Source: Chryseosolibacter sp964551035
Lineage (GTDB): Bacteria > Bacteroidota > Bacteroidia > Cytophagales > Cyclobacteriaceae
NCBI GenBank assembly: GCA_964551035.1
Contig: CAZKBK010000025.1
Span: 1 to 64,000, forward strand
Length of the DNA stretch: 64,000 nt
Direction of reading: 5' to 3'
Part shown: in pieces, positions 1 through 8,858 of the stretch
How the letters are laid out: the number at the start of each line of letters is the position of its first letter
How positions within the stretch are numbered: position 1 is the first letter of the stretch
The notes under the pieces: generated by a model
The model's database searches: none
The model's input: the letters and a program-made list of their open reading frames with translations, nothing else
Told to the model about the DNA's origin: nothing
Translations under genes and position numbers: made by a program

Positions 1-52
1 TCTACGAATAAAGCTTTCTTTGTAAATTCTAGTTTTCCCCGGACAACAATGA

Positions 53-68
53 TTACGAATGACGAATG
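53..68 (+). repeat. short heptamer repeat copy
   Basis: TTACGAATGACGAATG is identical to 7061-7076 and forms two period-7 units. It lies 3 bp before the stop codon end of the leftward ppx gene. Confidence 0.6.
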
Positions 69-70
69 TT

Positions 71-970
71 TCAACCCCGAAAGGGGATCCGTTGTTGTGC
101 GCGGTGCTGCTCGTAGAGATTGAGGATCATGCCATCTTTCAACCCGACGTCGGGAACGAGTATGCTGTGGGCGTGGGCCCACTCCATCACTTTGATGTAA
201 ATGTCTGAGGCGGGTACGATCACGTCGGCGCGGTCGGGGTTCATCTGCAGCTTGTAAATGCGTTCTTCGATGGAGTAAGTCCGGACCATGTCGCGGATCT
301 CCCTCACCTTTTTCAGCGAAAGCGTCTTGCCCGGTTTCTGGCGCGCGAGCTCGAATATCTTGCTGATGTTGCCGCCCGTACCGACGGCGATGGGCTTGCC
401 GTACGCCTTCCTCACATTGTCCTTCACCCACTTTTCTATCTCCTTCCAGATCACCGGCGAATCGCGGTGTTCGAGCACGCGCACGGAGCCGATCTTGAAA
501 GAACGCGTCTTAATTTTTTTTCCGCCGACATAGAGGTTGAGTTCCGTGCTGCCACCACCGACATCGATATGCAGGTAGGTCTGGTCGTGCAGCCACGACA
601 CAATCGCGTTGTTGATGAGTTCGGCTTCGCGGTTGCCATCGATGATTTCTATGGGGAGGCCAAGTTCGTCACGGACCTGCCCGGCGAGGTCGTCGCCGTT
701 TTCGGATTCACGCATGGCCGACGTGGCGCAGAACATGTAGCCGTCCACTTCATACAACTCCAGCAGGAGTTTGAAGGCCTTCATCAGTTTCTTGAAACGC
801 GCGATGCTCTCGGCGCTGATGCGCCCCGTGAGAAACACATCGTGACCCAGGCGCAGCGGGAACCGGATGTATTCGAGTTTCTTGAACATGGGCCCGGCAT
901 CACGGTCGAGAACGGTGGATACCTGGAAACGGATGGCGTTGGAGCCGATGTCGATGGCGGCGAACTTCAA
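71..970 (-). CDS. ppx: Ppx/GppA family exopolyphosphatase
   Basis: This 299-residue protein is a Ppx/GppA phosphatase, which removes terminal phosphates from polyphosphate or hydrolyses pppGpp. It has the actin-like ATPase fold motifs: the N-terminal phosphate loop AAIDIGSNAIRF (residues 4-15), HIDVGGGSTEL near residue 133, and GTGGNISKI near residue 198. The length fits the short single-module forms that lack the C-terminal HD domain of E. coli Ppx, so polyphosphatase and pppGpp phosphatase activity cannot be told apart here. It is divergent from the LVIVD operon starting at 1102. An exact TAATTTTG box reading leftward lies at 1047-1054, about 75 bp upstream of the start, and may be its -7 element, although I see no good -33 partner. 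Confidence 0.93.
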   Translation of the reverse strand: MKFAAIDIGSNAIRFQVSTVLDRDAGPMFKKLEYIRFPLRLGHDVFLTGRISAESIARFKKLMKAFKLLLELYEVDGYMFCATSAMRESENGDDLAGQVRDELGLPIEIIDGNREAELINNAIVSWLHDQTYLHIDVGGGSTELNLYVGGKKIKTRSFKIGSVRVLEHRDSPVIWKEIEKWVKDNVRKAYGKPIAVGTGGNISKIFELARQKPGKTLSLKKVREIRDMVRTYSIEERIYKLQMNPDRADVIVPASDIYIKVMEWAHAHSILVPDVGLKDGMILNLYEQHRAQQRIPFRG

Positions 971-1101
971 TGATATGGTGTTACTTCACTTTTTTGTTAC
1001 CGTCTTTCCAACGGTGGCCCGGCTTTGTGTGTCCAAAAGCCAGGTGCAAAATTACCAAAGTTTGGCATACCGCCCACCGGTCCATTAAAACACCTTGGCC
1101 T

Positions 1102-1641
1102 ATGAGAAAAAAAACGCTTCTCCTACCTGCCTGTTGCATAATCCTGGCCTTTTCATCGTGCATAACGGACCCCGACATCGGCGAGCCCGCGAATGGAATG
1201 CTGACAGGATTCGCCCCCGTTTACGGGCCTTCTGCTTCGCAGGATATTCAACTGATGGGTGCGCAGCCCATTCATGATCCCGGTAAGATCTACATCTACG
1301 GGCCGTACCTGCTTGTTAACGAACGACGCAAAGGCATCCACATCTTCGACAACAGCAACCCCGAGGCGCCCGCCGCCATCGGCTTTATTCAGATGCTGGG
1401 AAACACCGACATGGCCATTAAGGACGGCATCCTGTATGCCGATCACCTCGGCAACCTCGTGGCCTTATCCGTGGAAGATTTCTCGACACTGGAAGAGCAG
1501 GGAAGGTTGCCGCTGCGAACCTTCGACAAAGGGCTGCCGCCTCCTTCGGGCTCGAACTTCGTGTGTTATGACCCGTCGAAGGGATATGTCGTGGAATGGA
1601 AACCCGTAACCCAATCAAACTTTGACTGCTATGCGCATTAA
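1102..1641 (+). CDS. LVIVD-repeat lipoprotein
   Basis: A 179-residue putative lipoprotein. The start at 1102 is chosen because it gives a clean signal peptide (MRKKTLLLPACCIILAFSSC) ending in a lipobox Cys; an upstream in-frame start would add 44 residues of non-signal sequence. The body contains segments of the type YIYGPYLLVNERRKGIHIFD and GILYADHLGNLVALSV, resembling the LVIVD beta-propeller-like repeat found in secreted Bacteroidota proteins. Function is unknown. Its 3' end overlaps the next gene by 11 bp, and both proteins have the same architecture, so the pair is probably a tandem duplication within one operon. Confidence 0.8.
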   Translation: MRKKTLLLPACCIILAFSSCITDPDIGEPANGMLTGFAPVYGPSASQDIQLMGAQPIHDPGKIYIYGPYLLVNERRKGIHIFDNSNPEAPAAIGFIQMLGNTDMAIKDGILYADHLGNLVALSVEDFSTLEEQGRLPLRTFDKGLPPPSGSNFVCYDPSKGYVVEWKPVTQSNFDCYAH

Positions 1642-2389
1642 TCAGCTCCACGCCGGCTTTTTCCTTCTGGCGGCGATCCTTTTTTCGTGCGACGAAGGTG
1701 CGATAACAGGTGGCGATTTCACGGATGGGGGCACTGGGCAAGGCGGCTCGATGACCCGCTTTGCGATCAATGGCAACTTCATGTACGTGGTCGACAGCAA
1801 CAAGATCATGGTGTTCGGGATACAGGCCGGTCAGTTTGAAAAGGTCAACGAGGTAAACGTCGGCTTTGGCCTGGAGACCATTTTCACGCGGGGCGATTAC
1901 CTCTACCTGGGCGCCCTCGACGCGATGTACATCTGGTCGGTTGCGGACCGCAGCGCGCCGGAGTTTGTCTTCCGCTACCAGCATATCGTATCGTGCGACC
2001 CCGTCGTCGTGCAGGGCAACCGCGCTTATGTGACCATGCGCGGCGGCACCGTCTGTAACCGGGGCGCCAATGCCCTGGAGATCATCGACATCACTGACCC
2101 GTATGCTCCCGTGCTGCTGGCCAACTATCCCATGCTGTCGCCGCACGGCCTCGGCGTCGATGGCGACCGGCTGTTTATCTGCGAAGGGGAATCCGGCTTC
2201 AAGGTGTTTGACATCGCCGATGAATTGAACATCCAGCTTGTGGCACACATGGAAGACTTCCATGCCTACGATGTAATTCCCCTCAACGGCATTGCCACGG
2301 TCACCGGCGATGACGGCATCTTCCAGTTGCGATATGACGTGGTGGGAGAACCGCAGTTGATCAGCACGATTCCCGTCGTTCGTCAGTGA
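1631..2389 (+). CDS. LVIVD-repeat lipoprotein, paralogue of the upstream gene
   Basis: A 252-residue putative lipoprotein with signal MRINQLHAGFFLLAAILFSC and several LVIVD-like repeats (for example NGNFMYVVDSNKIMVFGI, GDYLYLGALDAMYIWSV, GDRLFICEGESGFKVFDI). These repeats usually form a beta-propeller-like extracellular domain whose ligand is not known. The ATG at 1631 is preferred over one at 1622 because it places the signal peptide correctly. The gene overlaps the upstream paralogue by 11 bp and the downstream gene by 1 bp (TGATG), so the three are almost certainly cotranscribed and translationally coupled. Confidence 0.82.
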   Translation: MRINQLHAGFFLLAAILFSCDEGAITGGDFTDGGTGQGGSMTRFAINGNFMYVVDSNKIMVFGIQAGQFEKVNEVNVGFGLETIFTRGDYLYLGALDAMYIWSVADRSAPEFVFRYQHIVSCDPVVVQGNRAYVTMRGGTVCNRGANALEIIDITDPYAPVLLANYPMLSPHGLGVDGDRLFICEGESGFKVFDIADELNIQLVAHMEDFHAYDVIPLNGIATVTGDDGIFQLRYDVVGEPQLISTIPVVRQ

Positions 2390-3045
2390 TGAGAATGGTG
2401 TTGATTTTCCTGTTGATGTCATCCGTGGCGATGGCGCAGGACAGCCTGTGGACGGAAGCCGCCCTTCTGCCCGGGCGGGCCATCAAGTTGAGCCCGCTTC
2501 ACCTGCTCAATTTTTACCCTACCCTGCAAGTTTCCTACGAACAAAGCGTCGGCGACCGCGTTGCGCTGCAACTCGAGGGCGGGTATGTGATGGAGTACGT
2601 GAGCCGTGAAGACTATCAGGACCGCCGGGGCTTCAAGGCGAAGTTTGAGACCCGTTACTACCTTTCGGGCGTTGCGCGTAAAAGAAAACTCTACTACACC
2701 GCCGGCGAGGTGTACGGCAACTTTGTAAACTTTGACCGGACCGACCAGGTTGAAGATTGTTTCGACGTGGGTTGTACCCAGACTTTCACACAAACGCGGC
2801 GTTACCTTGTGAAGTACCGCGAGCAGGGACTTAACGTGAAGTTCGGTTATGTTCGCTACCTCAGGTTTGAGACGCGCGCCTTCATGGACGTGAGCGTGGG
2901 CCTGAGCCTGCGGAATATTCGCTATAAAAAACCTTTTGAAATGGGCGAAATCGATGAAGATTTTTTCGGCGGCCCCGCGCCGAATGAGCGCGACCGGTTC
3001 GCGGTCTCGCCTTACGGGGGCTTGCGGTTCGGCTACAAGTTGTGA
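2389..3045 (+). CDS. secreted beta-barrel-like protein
   Basis: A 218-residue protein with a signal peptide ending near SSVAMAQ and a body rich in alternating aromatic/polar strands (LQVSYEQSVGDRVALQLEGG, FKAKFETRYYLSG, LNVKFGYVRYLRFETRAF), ending in GGLRFGYKL, a terminal pattern seen in small outer-membrane barrels. It resembles DUF3575-type Bacteroidota barrels, but I cannot assign a family firmly. ATG at 2389 overlaps the stop of the preceding LVIVD gene. Context suggests that the two lipoproteins and the barrel act together in the outer membrane; that is inference. Confidence 0.75.
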   Translation: MRMVLIFLLMSSVAMAQDSLWTEAALLPGRAIKLSPLHLLNFYPTLQVSYEQSVGDRVALQLEGGYVMEYVSREDYQDRRGFKAKFETRYYLSGVARKRKLYYTAGEVYGNFVNFDRTDQVEDCFDVGCTQTFTQTRRYLVKYREQGLNVKFGYVRYLRFETRAFMDVSVGLSLRNIRYKKPFEMGEIDEDFFGGPAPNERDRFAVSPYGGLRFGYKL

Positions 3046-3051
3046 ACGGTA

Positions 3052-3084
3052 TTTTGTTTTATTCGTTCCTATTCATTTTCTTTG
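3052..3084 (+). promoter_or_regulatory. putative Bacteroidota-type promoter for the metH riboswitch transcript
   Basis: TTTTG at 3052-3056 is followed after 20 bp by TTTCTTTG at 3077-3084, one mismatch from the TAnnTTTG -7 consensus of Bacteroidota. Transcription would begin close to 3090, exactly where the SAM riboswitch starts, which supports the assignment. Confidence 0.45.
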
Positions 3085-3089
3085 CGGTG

Positions 3090-3199
3090 CTTATCCAGAA
3101 AGACTGAGGGACTGGGCCCGATGACGTCTTAGCATCCTATCCGCCGTCGACGCGGGTGTTGTGCTAAATCCCTCCCGACTCGCGTCGGGAAAAGATAAG
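3090..3199 (+). ncRNA. SAM-I (S-box) riboswitch
   Basis: The element has the S-box layout. P1 is CTTATC (3090-3095) paired with GATAAG (3194-3199). The conserved core GAGGGACTGGGCCCGATGA (about 3105-3123) and the following CTTAGCA...TGTGCTAA pairing (P3/P4 region) are present, with the GGGAAAAGATAAG end. It lies 51 bp upstream of the first metH gene. SAM-I riboswitches bind S-adenosylmethionine and lower expression of methionine genes. A short CCCG/CGGG hairpin at about 3203-3216 could be the expression platform, but there is no strong U-run, so control of translation start is as likely as termination. Confidence 0.9.
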
Positions 3200-3250
3200 T
3201 CACCCGTCTTTACCGGGCTTTCTGGACAGTGCTAAACGCAACCGGAGCCC

Positions 3251-4267
3251 ATGACAATCCATGACATACTGAAAGCGCGTATCCTCGTCCTCGACGGAGC
3301 GATGGGTACCATGATCCAACGTTACACCCTGGAGGAAAAAGACTTTCGCGGCGATGTGCTGAAAGACCACCCGCACCCGCTGAAGGGAAACAACGACCTC
3401 CTTTGTCTCACGCAGCCCGACATCATTAAAGAGATCCACCGGCAGTATTTTGACGCCGGCGCCGACGTCGTGGAGACCAACACATTTGGCGCCACGAAAG
3501 TCGCCCAGGCCGACTATCACCTCGAGCACCTCGTCTACGACATCAATTTCAACGGTGCGCGCATCGCGCGCGAGGTAGCGGACGAATTCACCGCCAGGGA
3601 TCCCGCGCGCCCCCGGTTCGTCGCCGGCTCGATGGGACCCACCACCAAACTCGCCTCGATGTCGCCGGACGTGAACAACCCCGGCTACCGGGCAATTTCA
3701 TTTGACGAACTGGCGGCAGCATTCAAAGAGCAGGCGAAGGGCCTCCTCGACGGTGGAGCAGACCTGTTGCTGCTCGAGACGATAACCGACACGCTCAACG
3801 CAAAGGCGGCCCTGTTTGCCATCCAGGAATTGTTCGAGGAGCAGGGAAAAGAAGTACCCGTGATGGTGTCCGGCACGATCACGGACGCCAGCGGGCGGAT
3901 ACTGGCCGGGCAAACGGCGGAAGCATTTCTCATCTCGGTCTCACACGTACCGCTGCTGAGCATCGGCTTCAACTGTGCGCTGGGTGCCGCTGCGCTGCGG
4001 CCTTACCTGCAGGTGCTGAACGAGCGGGCGCCGTTCTTTGTGAGCGCGCACCCGAACGCCGGCCTGCCCAACGAATTCGGACAGTACGATCAGACACCCG
4101 ACCAGATGGCGGCCGAGATCGAAGCCTACATGAAGGAAGGATTGGTTAACATTGTCGGCGGCTGTTGCGGCTCGACACCCGAACATATCCGGAAGATTGC
4201 CGAAGCCGCGAAGAAATACGGCCCCAGGGTGCCTGACCGCCAGCCCCTCGCGGCAGCAGCGCGCTAA
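3251..4267 (+). CDS. metH: methionine synthase, homocysteine-binding subunit (split MetH, N-terminal part)
   Basis: This 338-residue protein matches the first module of cobalamin-dependent methionine synthase, the homocysteine S-methyltransferase barrel. Diagnostic features are LDGAMGTMIQ (residues 15-24), GFNCALGA with a zinc-ligand Cys, and VGGCCGSTPEHI near residue 303 with the other two zinc ligands. The protein stops after the Hcy module; the folate, cobalamin and activation modules are encoded by the next gene. Splitting MetH this way is common in Bacteroidota, so I regard it as two real genes rather than a frameshift. It is controlled by the SAM riboswitch just upstream. Confidence 0.95.
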   Translation: MTIHDILKARILVLDGAMGTMIQRYTLEEKDFRGDVLKDHPHPLKGNNDLLCLTQPDIIKEIHRQYFDAGADVVETNTFGATKVAQADYHLEHLVYDINFNGARIAREVADEFTARDPARPRFVAGSMGPTTKLASMSPDVNNPGYRAISFDELAAAFKEQAKGLLDGGADLLLLETITDTLNAKAALFAIQELFEEQGKEVPVMVSGTITDASGRILAGQTAEAFLISVSHVPLLSIGFNCALGAAALRPYLQVLNERAPFFVSAHPNAGLPNEFGQYDQTPDQMAAEIEAYMKEGLVNIVGGCCGSTPEHIRKIAEAAKKYGPRVPDRQPLAAAAR

Positions 4268-4288
4268 CAGCGAGCGTATGAACAGCGC

Positions 4289-4340
4289 GGTCGACGGTTG
4301 AGACTGACGGTCGACGGTGGACCGTGGACGAAGAGCGAGA
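4289..4340 (+). repeat. degenerate period-7 repeat between the two metH genes
   Basis: The 90-bp gap between the metH parts contains roughly seven imperfect heptamers of the form GGTCGAC, GGTTGAG, GGTGGAC, CGTGGAC, GAAGAGC, with one 6-bp unit. It belongs to the same period-7 family seen in other gaps of this window. Confidence 0.6.
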
Positions 4341-4357
4341 TGGACTTTACTTAAGGC

Positions 4358-7030
4358 ATGAAACAAACATTGAAACTAAGCGGACTGGAAGCGGTGGAGA
4401 TCACGCCGCAATCGAATTTTGTCAACATCGGTGAGCGCACGAACGTAACAGGGTCGGCGCGCTTTCTGAAACTGATCAAGGAAGATCGTTTTGACGAGGC
4501 CCTGGAGGTGGCGTTGGACCAGGTGCGCGGCGGCGCCCAGGTGATTGACGTGAACATGGATGAAGGCATGCTCGACTCCAAGGCGGCGATGGTGCGGTTC
4601 CTCAACCTGATGGCTTCCGAACCGGAGATTGCCGTCGTGCCGGTGATGATAGACTCCTCGAAGTGGGAGGTGATCGAAGCCGGACTGAAATGTTTGCAGG
4701 GCAAGGGTATCGTCAACTCCATCAGCCTGAAAGCGGGGGAGGAGGAGTTCATCCGCCAGGCGAAGCTCGTAAAGAAATACGGCGCCGCCGTGGTGGTAAT
4801 GGCCTTCGACGAAGCGGGTCAGGCCGACACCTATGAGCGGCGAACTTCGATCTGCAAACGCGCCTACGACATCCTCGTGGACCGGCTGAGGTTTCCGCCG
4901 CAGGACATCATCTTCGACCCCAATATTTTCCCCGTGGCGACTGGAATTGAAGAACACCGCAATTACGCCGTGGATTTCTTTAACGCGGCTAAATGGATAC
5001 GGGAGAATCTTCCGCACGCCCATGTGAGTGGCGGCGTCAGCAATGTGTCTTTCAGTTTTCGCGGCAACCAGAAAGTGCGCGAGGCCATGCACTCTGCTTT
5101 TCTCTATCACGCCATCCGCAACGGAATGGATATGGGTATCGTGAATCCGACGATGCTGGAGGTCTATGACGAGATCGACAAGGATTTGCTCGGCCACGTG
5201 GAAGACGTCCTCCTGAACCGCCGCGATGACGCCACGGAACGGCTATTGGAATTTGCAGAGAAGGTGAAGGGCGGCGGCAGGAAGAAGGAAGTCGACGACG
5301 AGTGGCGCAGGGGCTCCGTGGAGGAACGGATCACCCACGCGCTCGTCAAAGGCATCATCGACTATATCGACGCCGACACCGAGGAGGCGCGACAAAAGTA
5401 CGGCAAACCCCTGGAGGTGATCGAGGGGCCGCTGATGTCCGGCATGAACGTCGTGGGCGACCTGTTCGGTTCCGGAAAGATGTTTCTCCCCCAGGTGGTG
5501 AAGAGTGCCCGTGTCATGAAGAAGTCCGTGGCATACCTCACTCCTTATCTCGAAGAGGAGAAGCTGCGCAGCGGTATTGTCGGCAAACCTGCCGCGCGCA
5601 TCCTGCTGGCAACGGTGAAAGGAGACGTACATGACATCGGAAAGAACATCGTTGGCGTGGTGATGGCTTGCAACAACTACGACATCGTGGACCTCGGCGT
5701 GATGGTGCCGCCCGAAAAGATCCTGGAGACCGCAAGAAAGGAGAACGTTGACGCCATTGGCCTGAGCGGCCTGATCACGCCCTCGCTGGACGAGATGGTG
5801 CATGTGGCGAAAGAGATGCAGCGCGAAAACATGACCCTTCCCCTGCTGATCGGCGGGGCGACGACGTCGCGCATCCACACCGCCGTGAAGATTGATCCCG
5901 CCTACGAGGGGCCGGTCATCCACGTGCTGGATGCGTCGCGTTCCGTGCCCGTGGTGAGTGAACTCGTCAACCCGGAGACCCGCGATGGGTTCAAACAGCG
6001 CATGAAGGAAGAATACGGTAAAATGCGCCAGGACCACGCCGGAAAACAACAGGCGAAAACCTACCTGCCACTGGCCGTCGCCCGTGACAACAAGGTGGCT
6101 ATCGATTGGTCAACGGTCAGCTATAAACGTCCATCGTTCCTCGGCAGGAAGGAATTCATTGACTATCCGCTCGAAGAGATCCGGAAATACATCGACTGGA
6201 CGCCGTTCTTCCAGACGTGGATGCTTGCCGGCCGCTATCCGGGCATATTTAAGGATCCCGTTGTCGGCGTGGAAGCGAAGAAACTCTTCGACGACGCCAA
6301 CCGCATGCTGGATGAGATCATTCGCGACCGGTCGTTGCGCGCAAACGGCGTGGTCGCCTTTTATCCGGCCGTGAACGTGGGCGACGACGTCCATATCTTT
6401 CGCGATGAAAAAGATACCACCCCGTTCGCCCAATTTCACTTCCTGCGGCAGCAGAACAAGAAGGCGCAGAACCTCCCCAACCTCTGCTATGCCGACTTCG
6501 TGTCGCCGGAAAATGGAAAGGACTACTTTGGATTGTTTGCCGTGACGGGCGGCCTGGGTCTGGAAGACCTGATTGCGAAGCACAAAGCCAACCACGACGA
6601 CTACGCGGACATCATGTCGAAGGCCCTTGCCGACCGGCTTGCGGAAGCGTTTGCTGAATGCCTGCACGAAAAGGTGCGAAAAGAACTGTGGGGCTACGCG
6701 CCGGATGAGCAGTTGTCGAACGAGGAACTCATCGACGAAAAATATCAGGGCATCCGTCCCGCGCCGGGATATCCCGGATGTCCCGATCATACGGAAAAGA
6801 AATTATTGTTCGAATTGCTTGAGGCCGACAAAGCCGGCATTCAACTCACCGAGTCGTACGCCATGTGGCCGGGGGCGTCGGTAAGCGGATTTTATTTCTC
6901 CAACCCGGCGTGCCGGTATTTTGGCCTTGGCAAGGTCGACAAGGACCAGGTGGCAGACTATGCCGCCCGGAAAGGAATGAGCCTGGAGGAAACGGAACGG
7001 TGGCTCGCGCCTGTACTGGCGTATGAGTGA
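4358..7030 (+). CDS. metH: methionine synthase, folate/cobalamin/activation subunit (split MetH, C-terminal part)
   Basis: This 890-residue protein carries the rest of MetH. A pterin-binding barrel comes first (NIGERTNVTGS at residues 22-32, then IDVNMDEGMLD and MIDSSKW). Next are the cobalamin-binding cap and Rossmann domains with the DVHDIGKNIVGVV motif (Asp-x-His-x-x-Gly, about residue 426) and GLITPSLDEM. The reactivation domain follows, with RPAPGYPGCPDH near residue 803 for SAM binding and ESYAMWPGASVSG near the end. Together with the upstream protein it transfers the methyl of 5-methyl-tetrahydrofolate to homocysteine. No B12-independent MetE is present in the window. Confidence 0.96.
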   Translation: MKQTLKLSGLEAVEITPQSNFVNIGERTNVTGSARFLKLIKEDRFDEALEVALDQVRGGAQVIDVNMDEGMLDSKAAMVRFLNLMASEPEIAVVPVMIDSSKWEVIEAGLKCLQGKGIVNSISLKAGEEEFIRQAKLVKKYGAAVVVMAFDEAGQADTYERRTSICKRAYDILVDRLRFPPQDIIFDPNIFPVATGIEEHRNYAVDFFNAAKWIRENLPHAHVSGGVSNVSFSFRGNQKVREAMHSAFLYHAIRNGMDMGIVNPTMLEVYDEIDKDLLGHVEDVLLNRRDDATERLLEFAEKVKGGGRKKEVDDEWRRGSVEERITHALVKGIIDYIDADTEEARQKYGKPLEVIEGPLMSGMNVVGDLFGSGKMFLPQVVKSARVMKKSVAYLTPYLEEEKLRSGIVGKPAARILLATVKGDVHDIGKNIVGVVMACNNYDIVDLGVMVPPEKILETARKENVDAIGLSGLITPSLDEMVHVAKEMQRENMTLPLLIGGATTSRIHTAVKIDPAYEGPVIHVLDASRSVPVVSELVNPETRDGFKQRMKEEYGKMRQDHAGKQQAKTYLPLAVARDNKVAIDWSTVSYKRPSFLGRKEFIDYPLEEIRKYIDWTPFFQTWMLAGRYPGIFKDPVVGVEAKKLFDDANRMLDEIIRDRSLRANGVVAFYPAVNVGDDVHIFRDEKDTTPFAQFHFLRQQNKKAQNLPNLCYADFVSPENGKDYFGLFAVTGGLGLEDLIAKHKANHDDYADIMSKALADRLAEAFAECLHEKVRKELWGYAPDEQLSNEELIDEKYQGIRPAPGYPGCPDHTEKKLLFELLEADKAGIQLTESYAMWPGASVSGFYFSNPACRYFGLGKVDKDQVADYAARKGMSLEETERWLAPVLAYE

Positions 7031-7039
7031 GGAGAAGAG

Positions 7040-7257
7040 TTACGAATTACGAATTACGAGTTACGAATGACGAATGGGAAGGGCGGGCGTGAATTGGAGA
7101 TTGGGCGTTGTGGTGGGTTTGAACCGTGAATTAAGGGACGAGGGACGAGGTACGAATTTGCCCCCGAACGACGTCTGAGCACCCATTGACCTCCACGAGC
7201 GGAACTCCAAACTAGAAACTCCAAACTCGGAACTCCAAACTAGAAACCAGAAACTTT
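7040..7257 (+). repeat. three blocks of degenerate heptamer repeats upstream of metF
   Basis: The 230-bp gap between metH and metF holds three period-7 blocks: 7040-7076 (TTACGAA-type units), 7131-7158 (ACGAGGG-type units) and 7201-7257 (alternating GAACTCC and AAACTAG-type units). The last block ends directly before the metF start codon. The 16-mer ending the first block, TTACGAATGACGAATG (7061-7076), also occurs at 53-68. Confidence 0.8.
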
Positions 7258-7260
7258 ACA

Positions 7261-8217
7261 ATGAAAGTAACCGAACACCTGAAGGGCGCAAATGGCAAAA
7301 CCCTTTTCACCATTGAAATCTTGCCGCCGTTGAAAGGGGAGAACATCAGGAAGTTGTTTGACAACATCGACCCGCTGATGGAGTTCAAGCCGCCGTTTAT
7401 CGACGTCACGTATCACCGCGAGGAATACGTCTACAAGAAAAAGGAGAGCGGCCTGTTGGAGAAACGCTCGACGCGAAAGCGCCCCGGTACCGTCGGCATC
7501 TGCGCGGCGATACAGAACCATTACCGCGTCGACACCGTCCCGCACATCATCTGCGGGGGCTTTACGAAGGAAGAAACCGAAAACGCGCTCATCGACCTGC
7601 ACTTTCTCGGTATCGACAACGTGCTCCTGCTCCAGGGTGACGGCATAAAAAACGAGGGACGGTTCGTTGCCGATCCTGACGGCCACAAGTTCGCCTCCGA
7701 ACTGCTGCAGCAGGTCGTCAACATGAACAACGGGCGATACCTTGACGAGGATCTTCAGAACACCGCGCCCACGGGCTTTTGTATTGGCGTGGCCGGCTAC
7801 CCCGAAAAACACTTCGCAGCCCCGAACCTCAAGGCGGACCTGAAGTATCTCAAACTCAAAGTCGACCTTGGCGCCGAATACGTGGTGACACAAATGTTCT
7901 TCGACAACAAGAAATACTTTGAGTTTGTCGACCGTTGCCGCCAGATGGGCATCACCGTTCCGATCATCCCCGGCATCAAGCCCATCACCACCAAATCCCA
8001 GGCAAACGTCCTGCCGACAACGTTCCACATCGACATCCCCGAAGACCTCGCTGACGAAGTGGAAAAGTGCAGGGACAACGCCGCCGTGCGCGAAGTAGGG
8101 GTCCGGTGGGCTGTGGAACAATCGCGGGAACTCATCAAATACGGTGTCCCTACCCTGCATTTCTACTCGATGGGCAAGTCCGACCCGATCTACAGGATAG
8201 CGAAAGAACTGTTTTGA
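7261..8217 (+). CDS. metF: methylenetetrahydrofolate reductase
   Basis: A 318-residue FAD-dependent MTHFR that reduces 5,10-methylene-tetrahydrofolate to 5-methyl-tetrahydrofolate, the methyl donor for MetH. Motifs include FTIEILPPLKGENI near the N terminus (with the catalytic Glu in FTIEILP), PPFIDVTYH, NVLLLQGDG, FCIGVAGYPEKH, YVVTQMFFDN and PIIPGIKP, all characteristic of the barrel. Position immediately after metH supports the pathway assignment. The start codon directly abuts a heptamer repeat block, so the 5' untranslated region would consist largely of repeat if it has its own promoter. Confidence 0.96.
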   Translation: MKVTEHLKGANGKTLFTIEILPPLKGENIRKLFDNIDPLMEFKPPFIDVTYHREEYVYKKKESGLLEKRSTRKRPGTVGICAAIQNHYRVDTVPHIICGGFTKEETENALIDLHFLGIDNVLLLQGDGIKNEGRFVADPDGHKFASELLQQVVNMNNGRYLDEDLQNTAPTGFCIGVAGYPEKHFAAPNLKADLKYLKLKVDLGAEYVVTQMFFDNKKYFEFVDRCRQMGITVPIIPGIKPITTKSQANVLPTTFHIDIPEDLADEVEKCRDNAAVREVGVRWAVEQSRELIKYGVPTLHFYSMGKSDPIYRIAKELF

Positions 8218-8407
8218 GATACGAGGTCGGTGTTGAACTGAAGGGTGAGGTTGGTGGAGCTGTTGGATTTGACGCGGCCGGCGCTCCGGGCATCGACATC
8301 CCGAAATCAGGGAACGTCGAAACCCTGCAACCCAATACCCGAATCCCTTTCTTGCGCCCCGTTGCACATTTGCCTAAGTTTACCACCATAACCCACTAAA
8401 AACACCC

Positions 8408-8770
8408 ATGGCTACACGGAAGCGTTTCCTGAGGCTTCACTCCCTGGTTTCTTTCATCCAGAGCGAAAAGAACGGCGACGAAGTCTTTCTCAAATTCAAA
8501 GGCAAGAAGATCGCGCCCAAAAAAGAGAAATATTATGAGATGACTGGCGATCCCCTGCCGATCAACATTGAGTTGGAGCTGACCAAGGCTGATAAATGGG
8601 TGGAACTCGAATTGTGGGAATACGACCCCCTGCTTCCAAACTCCTGTCTCGGGCGGTTCAAGCTTTTGGTGGATCAGCATTCCGACACCTTTACCGCCGA
8701 GCTTGCCCGCGAACGCGATTCCACGGCGAAGTATGTGCTAAACTGGGAGTTGCTGGCGCGGCTGGGCTGA
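8408..8770 (+). CDS. conserved small protein of unknown function
   Basis: A 120-residue soluble protein with no signal peptide or membrane segment. It begins MATRKRFLRLHSLVSFIQSE and contains alternating strands such as PINIELELTKADKWVELELW and LGRFKLLVDQ, suggesting a small beta-sandwich, loosely C2-like. I do not recognise a family. Composition and codon use look like a genuine gene. It stands alone between metF and the broken HxlR regulator. Confidence 0.65.
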   Translation: MATRKRFLRLHSLVSFIQSEKNGDEVFLKFKGKKIAPKKEKYYEMTGDPLPINIELELTKADKWVELELWEYDPLLPNSCLGRFKLLVDQHSDTFTAELARERDSTAKYVLNWELLARLG

Positions 8771-8791
8771 CCGGGTTGCCCGGCAGTCGAA

Positions 8792-8847
8792 GCGTCCTTC
8801 GTATTTCGTAATTCGTACTTCGTAATTCGTAACTCGTAATTCGTAGC
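8792..8847 (+). repeat. degenerate heptamer repeat block
   Basis: About eight units of TCGTAAT/TCGTACT/TCGTAAC type. This is the reverse complement of the TTACGAA units at 7040-7076, so the family occurs in both orientations. Confidence 0.85.
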
Positions 8848-8858
8848 GGCTTCCCGGT

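Noticed and set aside
3251..7030. Frameshift within metH
   Set aside because: Both parts have good starts, the break falls between modules, the gap is 90 bp of repeat, and a split MetH is usual in this phylum.
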